Shown here in pieces: positions 1 to 8,077 of a stretch of DNA of 64,000 bases. The translations under genes and the position numbers were made by a program. Below the pieces are notes generated by a model. That model searched no databases, had not been told where the DNA came from, and was given only the letters and a program-made list of their open reading frames with translations. Numbering within the stretch: position 1 is the stretch's first letter; every line of letters begins with the position of its first letter. The DNA is from Pseudomonas crudilactis (GTDB lineage Bacteria; Pseudomonadota; Gammaproteobacteria; Pseudomonadales; Pseudomonadaceae). The stretch is taken from NCBI RefSeq assembly GCF_013433315.1, contig NZ_WXVV01000001.1, positions 496,001-560,000 of the forward strand, written 5' to 3'.

Positions 1-1959
1 CCATTCCAGCCCGAGGTTGTAGGTCTTCTGTTGTTCGGTGCGGCCGCTGAATTTGTATTGGTCCCAGCGCCCGGCGGCGGTCGCCAGAATCGTGTCGGTG
101 ACCGGAATGCTGAACTCGCCGCCCGCCGCATAGCGTTTGCGCGAGCCGCCGGAACTTTGCTGTGGGCTCACGCCGTAAAAAGTGCCGTCGTTAAGGCCAT
201 CGTCCGGGTCAACGCGATACTCCTGCTTGCCCGCCTCCAGCACCCCGGCGAATCCCACGGGCCCGGCCGGCAGATCGAACAGATCGCCATTGACCGAGGC
301 GTTGTAACTGGTCGACACCGATTTGCTGCTCTGGGTCAGGTTGCCGCGAAACTGTTGCCATTCCTGCGGTGTCAGCGGCCGGTCGAGACGCGAGGCATCC
401 GGAGCAAACACCGGGTAACCACCGCTGACACCGAGCTGTGGGCCGAGGTAGAAATCCTGGATCGACGACAGTGGCGTATAACGCGTTGTCCTGACGCTGC
501 GATATTCCGAACGATTGGCCGCCAGATCGTAGCTCCAGCCAGTGTCGGCGATCTTGTCCGAGAGTCCGAGGGTGCCGGTCCACGAGGTATCGCGCCACTT
601 GCTGTTGTTGCTCGTGCGGCCACCGATTTCCTCTTCGCCGAAGCGTCGATACCAGCGCTCCAGATTGCCGCTGTTCTGGTTGATGAAATCCGGCGAGGTG
701 AAGGTCGGCCCGCGTGTGTTGTTCTGGATATGGTCGAGGCCGTACATCAAATCGGCGAAGACCTGGCCGCTGTCGCTGAAATGCCAGGTGCCACGGGTGT
801 AGCCGTCGTAGTTTTCCTTCTGGGTCTGCACAGTCCAGTAATCGTTGTACATCTGGTCGGTGCGGCAGCGCCCGCCGCTGTTGACCAGTTTGTTGTCGAA
901 GGTGCCCTGATAAGCACCGCAACCCGGTCCCAGATAACGACTGTTGCTCAGGTCGCGGCGGTAACCGACGTCCGCCAGCGGGCCGTTTTGCATAAAGCCA
1001 CGGTCATCGGCCCAGATCGGATCGCGGTTAGTCAGCTCCAGACCGAACAAGCCGTCAAAATCCCCCCAACTGCCGCCTCCGCTGATCTGCAAGCGCTGGT
1101 TGTCACCGCCGCCGCGCTCACTGGTGCCGCCCTTGAGGTTGACGTCGACGCCGTTGATCTTGTCCTTGAGGATGATGTTGACCACCCCGGCAATCGCGTC
1201 CGAACCGTAAATCGCCGAGGCGCCGCTGCTGAGAATTTCGATACGTTCGATGACTGCCGACGGAATATTCGCCAGGTTGGTGAAGTTGACCTTGCCGTCG
1301 TACGGCGTCGGGTAGTCGGCGACGCGGCGGCCGTTGATCAGCACCAGCGTATGGTTCGGGCCGAGGCCGCGCAGGTTGAGTGCGCTGGCCGCCGGTTGCC
1401 AGGTGTTGCCGTAATCTTCGCCTTGGGTCATGCCGGTGTTTTGCGTTTGTGTCGCCAAGGCGTCGTAGACGTTTTTGTAGCCGCGCGCTTCCATTTCTTC
1501 GTGGGTGATGACGTTGACCGGTGTGGCGCCATCGCTCTGCGCGCGGGCAATGCGCGAACCGGTGACGGTGACTTTTTCCATGCGGTAATCGGCGCTGGTG
1601 ACCGGCGCCACGGCTGTGACTTTCGCCGGCACATCGGCCGCGCGAACCGTTAAACCCTGGGCGCTTTGTTCGACTTGCAGACCACTGCCGAGCAAGGCCT
1701 TTTCCACTGCCTGACGACCGCCCAAAGCCCCGCGCACCGCCGCACTGCGTTTGCCTTGCACCAGTTGCTGACTGAAGGAAATCGGTACGCCGCTCTGCCG
1801 CGAGATGTCCAGCAGCACTTCGTCGAGCGGCCCGCTGGCAATGTCGAAGCTGAACAGTGCAGCTGCCGGCTCCTGGGCAATCGCCAGCAATGGGCTGAGG
1901 CCCATCGCCAACGCAGCGGCGAGGGTCAATCGAGGTAATTGTTGTTTGATTGAGAACAT
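1..1959 (-). CDS. TonB-dependent receptor with STN signalling domain (3' end beyond window)
   Basis: Outer-membrane gated receptor, cut by the window's left edge. Seen: a signal peptide (residues 1 to about 28, ending AIAQ), then an STN domain (about 33-105) of the type that passes a signal to a FecR anti-sigma protein, then a plug domain with the typical run ALNLRGLGPNHTLVLINGRR and IYGSDAIAGVVNIILKD, then beta-barrel sequence. The ATG at 1959 is preceded by AAGGG, and the alternative reading frames give no family-like protein. Its neighbours upstream on the same strand are fecR and fecI, so this is the receptor of a FecI-FecR-FecA type cell-surface signalling system. The plug style (RGLGPNHTLVLINGRR) is that of the large TonB receptor family that also imports non-siderophore ligands; the ligand cannot be told from sequence. 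About 653 codons are visible. Confidence 0.9.
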   Translation of the reverse strand, partial: MFSIKQQLPRLTLAAALAMGLSPLLAIAQEPAAALFSFDIASGPLDEVLLDISRQSGVPISFSQQLVQGKRSAAVRGALGGRQAVEKALLGSGLQVEQSAQGLTVRAADVPAKVTAVAPVTSADYRMEKVTVTGSRIARAQSDGATPVNVITHEEMEARGYKNVYDALATQTQNTGMTQGEDYGNTWQPAASALNLRGLGPNHTLVLINGRRVADYPTPYDGKVNFTNLANIPSAVIERIEILSSGASAIYGSDAIAGVVNIILKDKINGVDVNLKGGTSERGGGDNQRLQISGGGSWGDFDGLFGLELTNRDPIWADDRGFMQNGPLADVGYRRDLSNSRYLGPGCGAYQGTFDNKLVNSGGRCRTDQMYNDYWTVQTQKENYDGYTRGTWHFSDSGQVFADLMYGLDHIQNNTRGPTFTSPDFINQNSGNLERWYRRFGEEEIGGRTSNNSKWRDTSWTGTLGLSDKIADTGWSYDLAANRSEYRSVRTTRYTPLSSIQDFYLGPQLGVSGGYPVFAPDASRLDRPLTPQEWQQFRGNLTQSSKSVSTSYNASVNGDLFDLPAGPVGFAGVLEAGKQEYRVDPDDGLNDGTFYGVSPQQSSGGSRKRYAAGGEFSIPVTDTILATAAGRWDQYKFSGRTEQQKTYNLGLEW

Positions 1960-2050
1960 CGAAGGGTTTCCCTTTTGGAGGCATCTGCAGGGAATGAGCA
2001 GCGGGCCGGCGCTTTTTATAGGGCGGCGATTAGGCCAAGAAGTTATGGGT

Positions 2051-2998
2051 TTATAACCGCGCGTCGATGCTGACCCAGTACGGGTTGTGCCACGTGACGT
2101 GAATCGGCAGCGAGCGCTCCAGCAGTTGCAACGTGCGGTCGCTGTCGTCGAGCGGATAGAGGCCGCTGAGGCGCAGATCCGCAACATCGGGACTCAGGTG
2201 CAAGATGCCGCGCCGGTAGCGGCGCAGGCTGTCGATGACCTCGCGCAGAGGCCGGTCGCGCACTTCCAGGCGACCTTGCACCCAGGCACTTTCCTGACCG
2301 TTGCTGCGTTCCAGCGACAACAGTCCGGCGCCGTTGAACAACAGACTTTCGCCTGCCTGCACCACTTGCCGAGCACCGCCTGCGCTGACCACTTCGACCT
2401 GCGAATGAAGCATCACCAAGCGCGTCGCCTCCTCGTTGTGCTGCACGAGAAACTTCGTCCCCAGCGCCCGCATGCGGCCATGCTCGGTCTCGACCACAAA
2501 CGGCCGCGCCGACTCTTTCGCCACATCGACCAACAATTCACCACTGCGCAACGCGAGCAAGCGTTGCTGGTGATCGAACAAAGGCACCACTCGACTGCGT
2601 GCATTGAGCGTTAAAGCGCTGCCGTCGGCGAGTGTGAAGTCACGTCGTTCACCGGTTCCGGTCGCCAACTCCCCCGTCTCCGGCAGCCAGCCGTAGCGCC
2701 TTCCGAGCAGCCCGGCCAACAGCGCAATGCCGAGCACACTCAAACTGCCGCTGATAAAGCGTCGACGGCTCGATGGTGCATTGAGGCTGTGCAACAGACT
2801 GTTGCGCGGCACGTTGCGCAGGCTCGGGTTGCGCAGCAGATTCAGGCCGCCGCCCATTTGTTCGATGACCTGTTGATGGCGAGGATCGGCAACGCGCCAC
2901 GCCTCGAATGCGGCCCGCTCGGCCATGCCCGCCTCGCCCGACTGCAACAACGCCAGCCATTGCGCGGCCTCGTCGATCACCGCATCGTCCGGCCTCAT
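2051..2998 (-). CDS. fecR: FecR family anti-sigma / sigma regulator
   Basis: Inner-membrane regulator that passes a signal from the TonB receptor's STN domain to the ECF sigma factor encoded just upstream. Seen: an N-terminal cytoplasmic DUF4880-type region (residues 5-45, EAAQWLALLQSGE and FEAWRVADPRHQ), a single transmembrane segment at about 83-100, and a periplasmic FecR domain (about 115-210, ERRDFTLADGSALTLNARS) with a C-terminal STN-like part. At 315 aa it is of normal family length. The start ATG overlaps the fecI stop by 4 nt, so the two are translationally coupled; the receptor gene begins 91 nt downstream. Gene order sigma-antisigma-receptor is the standard one. Confidence 0.92.
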   Translation of the reverse strand: MRPDDAVIDEAAQWLALLQSGEAGMAERAAFEAWRVADPRHQQVIEQMGGGLNLLRNPSLRNVPRNSLLHSLNAPSSRRRFISGSLSVLGIALLAGLLGRRYGWLPETGELATGTGERRDFTLADGSALTLNARSRVVPLFDHQQRLLALRSGELLVDVAKESARPFVVETEHGRMRALGTKFLVQHNEEATRLVMLHSQVEVVSAGGARQVVQAGESLLFNGAGLLSLERSNGQESAWVQGRLEVRDRPLREVIDSLRRYRRGILHLSPDVADLRLSGLYPLDDSDRTLQLLERSLPIHVTWHNPYWVSIDARL

Positions 2999-3501
2999 GC
3001 CTGCATCGCCTGATAGCAGCGCTTGAATGCTTCGACCATGTATTGCTGCACGCGACTGGTCGACACGCCGAGGCGCTCGCCGATCTCGCTGTAAGTCAAA
3101 CCGTCGAGCTGGTGGTAGAGAAACGCTGCTTTGGCCTTGGCCGACAGCCCATTGAGCAAGCGATCGACCGCCAGCAGCGCTTCGATCACCAGCGCCCGCT
3201 CTTCCGGAGACGGATGCACCGGCTCGGGCGCCAACGCCAGGCTTTCCAGATAGGCGCGCTCAAGGTCCTGCCGACGCCAGCCTTCGTAGACCAGCCGCCG
3301 GGCGATGGTGGTCAGCAGCGCGCGCGGCTCGCGAATGGCTGTCGGGTCCGGCAATGCCAGCACCCGCAGAAAGGTTTCCGAGGCGATGTCCTGCGCACTG
3401 TGCGGGCAACCCAACGTGCGGCCAACGGCAGCGCACAGCCAGCGATAGTCCTTTTGGAACATCTGCCCAATGATCTGGTAATGCGGGTTGTACCCACCCA
3501 T
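2995..3501 (-). CDS. fecI: ECF sigma factor, FecI type
   Basis: Extracytoplasmic-function sigma factor directing transcription of the receptor gene downstream. Seen: region 2 (QDIASETFLRVLALP, then LLTTIARRLVYEGWRR) and region 4 (LDGLTYSEIGERLGVSTSRVQQYMVEAFKRC). I chose the ATG at 3501 (MGGYNPHY, 168 aa), which has GGAG about 7 nt upstream and gives the usual FecI length; longer in-frame starts would add about 70 residues with no family resemblance. The 3' end overlaps fecR by 4 nt. The 295-bp gap to the divergent gene at 3797 should hold its promoter, but I could not identify a convincing Fur box there. Confidence 0.9.
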   Translation of the reverse strand: MGGYNPHYQIIGQMFQKDYRWLCAAVGRTLGCPHSAQDIASETFLRVLALPDPTAIREPRALLTTIARRLVYEGWRRQDLERAYLESLALAPEPVHPSPEERALVIEALLAVDRLLNGLSAKAKAAFLYHQLDGLTYSEIGERLGVSTSRVQQYMVEAFKRCYQAMQA

Positions 3502-3796
3502 GCCTTGCTCCCTGAAACGGGTCCCACCCGCTGCGAAAAACCACCGTTCTGCCGGGATCGTCCGGCTCTGATCAGGCGCGACTGTGCAATAGCCTCGAAG
3601 ACATTTGAAGTAATAAAAAATCACCACAAGCAAACCATTGAGCATAAGCCGCTTCGTCGCCGCAGAAACATTGGCTGACAGAACGTTGACCTCGATCACT
3701 GGCGCGTGGCCGGCCACTGATTAATCTCGCCGCTCCATCGAAAGCCAGGGACGGCCACCGAGAGCCGTGGCTGAACCCACTCAAGGAAGAGCAAGC

Positions 3797-5515
3797 ATGC
3801 GACCTCTCAACATCATTCTGCTGTCGTCAGCGTTCAATGGCCTGACCCAACGTGCGTGGCTGGAACTGCGCGCGGCCGGGCACTCGCCCAGCGTCGTGCT
3901 GTTTACCGATGAAAACGCCGTGTGCGAACAGATCGAACACAGCGGCGCCGATCTGGTGATCTGCCCGTTCCTCAAGGACCGTGTGCCCGAAGCACTGTGG
4001 AGCAATGCGCAGCGTCCGGTGGTGATCATTCATCCCGGCATCGTCGGCGATCGCGGCGCCAGTGCCCTCGACTGGGCGATTACCAACGAGCTGCCGAGCT
4101 GGGGCGTCACCGCGTTGCAAGCGGTCGAGGAAATGGACGCCGGTCCGGTGTGGGCCACCTGCGAATTCAATCTGCCGTCGGGCCTGCGCAAATCCGAGCT
4201 GTACAACGGCCGGGTCAGTGATGCGGCGATTCGCTGCATACGCGAAGTGGTGGAGAAATTCATCGAGGGCTTTGAACCGGTTGTCCTCGACTATGCCAAT
4301 GCAAAAGTGCGCGGGCGCTTGCAGCCGAACATGAAACAGGTCGACCGCAGTTTCAGCTGGCACGACTGCGCGCGTTTCATCAAACGCTGCATCGATGCTG
4401 CCGACGGCCAGCCCGGCGTATTGGCGAGCCTGGCCGGTGGTCAGTATTACGTGTACGACGCACACCTCGATTCGCGCAGCGGCATGCCCGGCGAGATTCT
4501 CGCGGTGCATGACGATGCGGTGCTGGTCGCGGCCGGTGATCAGAGTTTGTGGATTGGTTCGTTGCGACGCAAACCGCAACCCGGAGAAGAAACCTTCAAG
4601 CAACCGGCGCGGCACCTGTTGGCCGAGCAATTGGCCAACGTGCCGGTACTGGACTGGTCGATCGCCACACAGCCGTTCAGCGAAGAAGCCTATCAACCAC
4701 TGCGTTATCGCGAATCCGGCATCGTCGGCGAGCTGACCTTCGAGTTCTACAACGGCGCCATGAGCACCGAGCAATGCCAGCGCATGGTCGCCGCGCTGCG
4801 CTGGGCCAAATCCCGTGATACGCAAGTGTTGTTGATCAAGGGCGGGCGCGGCAGCTTTTCCAACGGCGTGCATTTGAACGTGATTCAAGCCGCGCAGGAC
4901 CCGGGCGCCGAAGCCTGGGCGAATATTCAGGCGATCGACGATGTCTGCGCAGAACTGCTGACGGCCCGGCAACTGGTGGTCAGCGGCGTTACCGGCAACG
5001 CGGGCGCCGGTGGTGTGATGCTCGCACTAGCGGCCGATATTGTGTTTGCCCGCGCCGATGTCGTGCTCAATCCGCATTACAAGAGCATGGGTTTGTACGG
5101 CTCCGAATACTGGACTTACAGCCTGCCCCGCGCCGTCGGCCCGGCGATGGCCGAACAACTGACCCAGGCGTGCCTGCCGGTGAGCGCGGTGCAGGCGTGG
5201 CAACTGGGCATGGTTCAGGAAATCGGCCCACGTTGCCCGGACGAGTTTTCTCTGTGGTTGCTGCAACGGGCCAACGGCGTATTGAGCGATCCGACCTATG
5301 CGGCGGTGCGCGAGCGCAAGGCGCGGGTTGATCAGGCGTTGATCCAGCAATGCCGCGAAACCGAGTTGCAGGAGATGCAGGAAGACATGCTGTACAACCG
5401 CAATCAATTTGCCGAGAAGTGCCGAAATTTTGTCTACAAGCGCAAGGTGTGTGGCACGCCGACGCGGTTGATCGAGGAGTGGGCGCGGGTACGTTTGACC
5501 GAGTTCGCCAGTTGA
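3797..5515 (+). CDS. hoxX: HoxX-like formyltransferase / enoyl-CoA hydratase-fold fusion protein
   Basis: A 572-aa two-domain protein. The N-terminal half has the formyl-tetrahydrofolate transferase fold, with the HoxX-type motif VVIIHPGIVGDRGASALDW (His79, Asp85) and WGVTALQAVEEMDAGPVWA (Asp114). The C-terminal half has the crotonase fold: KGGRGSFSNGVHLN, the oxyanion-hole region GNAGAGGVMLALAADIV, and NPHYKSMGLYGSEYWTY. In hydrogenase-bearing bacteria HoxX takes a formyl group from formyl-THF and releases CO for the NiFe-hydrogenase active site. No hydrogenase or Hyp gene is in this window, so the role here is open. Start chosen at 3797, with AAGGA 9 nt upstream, rather than an ATG 30 nt earlier. 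The last 60 nt are duplicated downstream (see repeats). Confidence 0.88.
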   Translation: MRPLNIILLSSAFNGLTQRAWLELRAAGHSPSVVLFTDENAVCEQIEHSGADLVICPFLKDRVPEALWSNAQRPVVIIHPGIVGDRGASALDWAITNELPSWGVTALQAVEEMDAGPVWATCEFNLPSGLRKSELYNGRVSDAAIRCIREVVEKFIEGFEPVVLDYANAKVRGRLQPNMKQVDRSFSWHDCARFIKRCIDAADGQPGVLASLAGGQYYVYDAHLDSRSGMPGEILAVHDDAVLVAAGDQSLWIGSLRRKPQPGEETFKQPARHLLAEQLANVPVLDWSIATQPFSEEAYQPLRYRESGIVGELTFEFYNGAMSTEQCQRMVAALRWAKSRDTQVLLIKGGRGSFSNGVHLNVIQAAQDPGAEAWANIQAIDDVCAELLTARQLVVSGVTGNAGAGGVMLALAADIVFARADVVLNPHYKSMGLYGSEYWTYSLPRAVGPAMAEQLTQACLPVSAVQAWQLGMVQEIGPRCPDEFSLWLLQRANGVLSDPTYAAVRERKARVDQALIQQCRETELQEMQEDMLYNRNQFAEKCRNFVYKRKVCGTPTRLIEEWARVRLTEFAS

Positions 5516-5860
5516 TTTTGCGGTGACTGCTTTCCCCTCACCCTAGCCCTCTCCCGAGGGAGAGGGAACTGAGCCGGGGATATTGGGGATTTACACCGAC
5601 CTGAGGGTCTTGCTCTGAATCCATAATCGACTCGGTCTTTCAGGTCGATGTATGCCGCAAGACACGCCGACGCGGTTGATCGAGGAGTGGGCGCGGGTGA
5701 CCGAGTTGGCCAGTTGATTTTGCGGTGACTGTTTTCCCCTCACCCTAGCCCTCTCCCGAGGGAGAGGGAACTGATTGGGGGATGCTTTAGAGGTTCGCCG
5801 ACATGAACGATCTCTACTGAATTCATAATCGCTTCAATCTTTCAGGTCGATGTATGACGA
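5455..5860. repeat. Tandem duplication of the hoxX 3' end plus adjacent repeat element
   Basis: The segment 5455-5662 (208 bp) is repeated directly as about 5663-5860. Both copies begin cacgccgacgcggttgatcg, run through the last codons and stop of hoxX, then through CCCTCACCCTAGCCCTCTCCC and on to TCTTTCAGGTCGATGTATG. The second copy lacks 6 bp (acgttt) in the coding part and has scattered substitutions, so it is not recent. Only the first copy belongs to the intact gene; the second carries a 3'-terminal gene scrap with its own stop. Confidence 0.9.
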
Positions 5861-5912
5861 AAGACACCTCGGTCAGTCCCCTCTCCCTCGGGGAGAGGGT
5901 TAGGGTGAGGGG
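5534..5912. repeat. MITE-like element, copy 1 (internally duplicated)
   Basis: This 379-bp stretch fills the gap of about 440 bp between hoxX and the LysR gene. The left end (5534-5566) starts CCCCTCACCCTAGCCCTC and the right end (5878-5912) ends AGAGGGTTAGGGTGAGGGG, forming inverted termini. The interior carries the element-specific motif TCTTTCAGGTCGATGTA about 40 bp before the right terminus. Related copies lie at 10536, 39360 and 46200. I see no gene in it. Confidence 0.8.
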
Positions 5913-5956
5913 CTTTTGCCTTTACAATGCCCGACACCTCAAACACCGGCCCGCCC

Positions 5957-6820
5957 ATGGACATCGACCTCGCTCGCACCTTTCTGGAAATCGTCCGTCA
6001 CGGCAGTCTCGCCGCGGCCGCGCAGAAGCTGTTCGTCACGCAAACGGCGATCACCGCCCGGGTGCAAAAGCTCGAAAGTCAGCTGGGCAGCACGCTGTTC
6101 GTGCGCAACCGCGCCGGGGCGAAACTGACGCCCAATGGCGAGGCCTTTGTGGTCTACGCCAATCAACTGGTGCAGACCTGGGAAGCCGCGCGCCGTGATC
6201 TGCCGCTGCCCGAGGGCTACCACAACGTGTTGCATATCGGCGGCGAAGTCAGCCTGTGCAACCCGTTGATGCTCAGTTGGGCGGCGGAGCTGCGCGAAAA
6301 GATTCCCGGGCACGCCCTGCGCATGGAAATCCGCGACGGCGAAAACCTGCTGCGCCAACTGGAACTCGGCGTGCTCGACGCGGCGCTGGTCTATCAGCCG
6401 GAATACTGGCCGGGATTGCAGGTCGAGCAAGTGCTGGAAGAAAAACTGATTCTGGTGCGCGCGCCCGATCGCCCTGATCCCTACGTCTATATCGACTGGG
6501 GCCCGGACTTCCGCCGCCAGCATGACGCCGCCCTGCCGGAAAAAGCCAAAGCGGCGCTAAGCTTCAACCTCGGCCCGCTGGCCTTGCAATACATTCTCGA
6601 ACACGGCGGCAGCGGCTACTTCCGCACCCGTGTGGTGCGCACCTATCTGGAAAGCGGCGCCCTCGAAGCGGTGACCAAAGCCCCGGAATTCGGCTATCCG
6701 ACCTACCTTGTCTACTCACGCGATCGCGATTCGACGACGCTGCAGCAAGCCTTCCATCTGCTGCGCGAAGTGATCCGCACCGATGATGACTGGTCGCAAC
6801 GCTGGAACCCGTTGAGCTGA
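5957..6820 (+). CDS. LysR-family transcriptional regulator
   Basis: DNA-binding regulator. Seen: an N-terminal winged helix-turn-helix (residues 1-60, LARTFLEIVRHGSLAAAAQKLFVTQTAITARVQKLESQLG) followed by a substrate-binding LysR domain (about 85-285). Two starts are possible; I chose MDIDLARTF at 5957 because LysR proteins normally begin 2-5 residues before this helix, while the upstream ATG at 5927 adds ten residues of low complexity. It lies 111 bp upstream of, and in the same direction as, the desaturase-fusion gene, which is a plausible but unproven target. The inducer is unknown. Confidence 0.9.
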   Translation: MDIDLARTFLEIVRHGSLAAAAQKLFVTQTAITARVQKLESQLGSTLFVRNRAGAKLTPNGEAFVVYANQLVQTWEAARRDLPLPEGYHNVLHIGGEVSLCNPLMLSWAAELREKIPGHALRMEIRDGENLLRQLELGVLDAALVYQPEYWPGLQVEQVLEEKLILVRAPDRPDPYVYIDWGPDFRRQHDAALPEKAKAALSFNLGPLALQYILEHGGSGYFRTRVVRTYLESGALEAVTKAPEFGYPTYLVYSRDRDSTTLQQAFHLLREVIRTDDDWSQRWNPLS

Positions 6821-6931
6821 AGCGGCGGCTTTACAGCCGATCATGGCGCAAGTGACACCGAGGTCCGGGCAGCACAAATGGCCGGATCGGCTAATCTGCC
6901 GGGTATAACAACAATCCCCGCAGGTGATGCA

Positions 6932-8077
6932 GTGAGGCAGACCACCGAGGCATTTCGCAGCCGCTACCGAGCGGCCATTCATCCGCGGTACAACCCGTGG
7001 CTGCACGGTACGTTCGTGCTGCTGTTCGGCGCGCTGGCCATCGGTTCATTCTGGAGCAGTGTGCAGCAGGTCAGTCTGCTGGAATGGCTGACGGTACCGC
7101 TGACCCTGCTCCTCTTCAACTTCGGCGTGTACATGGTCCACCGCCATCTCGGCCACCACAAAAAGACCTTCGCGAAAATGTTCTACGCCCGGCACGCGGG
7201 TGATCATCACAGCTTCTTCACCCCCGGCCATATGACCTACGACGGTCCCCGCGACTGGCGGGTGATTCTGTTCCCGGCGTGGCTGATCGTGCTGCACACG
7301 CTGGTGATTACCCTGCCGCTGTGGTGGCTGCTCGCACAAGCAAACGCCAACGTCGCCGGGTTGTTCGGCGGCTGCATGGTGCTCGGTTATCTGACTTACG
7401 AAGTGTTTCATGCCTGCGAACACCTACCGCCGCAAAACCCGCTGACCCGCCTGCCGTGGATCCGTCAGATGCGCCTCCTGCACGAGCTGCATCACCGCCG
7501 CGAGCGCATGCAGGAGCGCAACTTCAACATCGTTCTGCCGCTGATGGACTACCTGTTCGGCACCCTGTACTGGGGGCCGGAAACCACCCCTTTGAGCTAC
7601 GCGAGAATGCCCATGACCCGCATGCAGCACACGATCGATATCGCTGGCGACCCCATTGCCGTGCTGGCCTACGCCGCCAGTGTCAACCGCTGGCCGGAGT
7701 GGCACCCGTCGTCGCTGAAAATCGACGGCCCACACGGCCCGCTGCATGCCGGCGCGCGCTTTGAAGAGGACATTCATGCCGGCGGCCGTGAAGGCCACTT
7801 GAGCTGGGAAGTCACTGAGTACTTGCCCGGCCGACGCTGGTCCGCGCGGGCGCAAGGTGATCATGGATTGTCATTGCTGCTGACCTATGAATGCGCCGCC
7901 GAAGGTAGCGGCACGCGATTTGTGCGCACGCTGGATTATCGTTTCGCCGGGCTGGGCATGCGCATCGCCAATCACTTGCTGCTCAAACGCCGCATCGAGC
8001 GCGAATCCGCCGCATCGATGCTGGCCCTGCGTGACATGGCCGCCCAGTACCTGGCCTCGGCGAGGGCCAGCGCGTGA
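6932..8077 (+). CDS. Sterol desaturase / fatty acid hydroxylase fused to an SRPBCC lipid-binding domain
   Basis: Membrane di-iron oxygenase with an extra C-terminal domain, 381 aa. The histidine clusters of the fatty-acid-hydroxylase superfamily are present: HRHLGHH (70-76), HAGDHH (88-93), HACEH (160-164) and HELHH (184-188), set among about four hydrophobic segments (28-45, 52-68, 111-135, 142-158). From about residue 230 the sequence changes to an SRPBCC/polyketide-cyclase-like fold (MQHTIDIAGDPIAVLAYAASVNRWPEWHPS). I chose the GTG at 6932, with AGGTGAT close upstream; an in-frame ATG at 6878 has no visible ribosome site. It overlaps the next gene by 4 nt. The substrate is unknown; the fusion suggests that a hydrophobic ligand is bound near the oxygenase. 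Confidence 0.85.
   Translation: MRQTTEAFRSRYRAAIHPRYNPWLHGTFVLLFGALAIGSFWSSVQQVSLLEWLTVPLTLLLFNFGVYMVHRHLGHHKKTFAKMFYARHAGDHHSFFTPGHMTYDGPRDWRVILFPAWLIVLHTLVITLPLWWLLAQANANVAGLFGGCMVLGYLTYEVFHACEHLPPQNPLTRLPWIRQMRLLHELHHRRERMQERNFNIVLPLMDYLFGTLYWGPETTPLSYARMPMTRMQHTIDIAGDPIAVLAYAASVNRWPEWHPSSLKIDGPHGPLHAGARFEEDIHAGGREGHLSWEVTEYLPGRRWSARAQGDHGLSLLLTYECAAEGSGTRFVRTLDYRFAGLGMRIANHLLLKRRIERESAASMLALRDMAAQYLASARASA

Noticed and set aside
31..1653. Long open frame on the plus strand opposite the TonB receptor
   Set aside because: The minus-strand frame gives a full signal peptide, STN and plug domain; the plus-strand translation has no family resemblance and is a high-GC shadow.
3502..3796. Fur box in the fecI/hoxX divergent gap
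   Set aside because: The AT-rich stretch near 3610-3650 does not match the GATAAT-based 19-bp consensus well enough to call.
5927..5956. Upstream ATG of the LysR gene at 5927 as the start
   Set aside because: The ten added residues (MPDTSNTGPP) are not family-like and the start at 5957 gives the normal LysR N-terminus.
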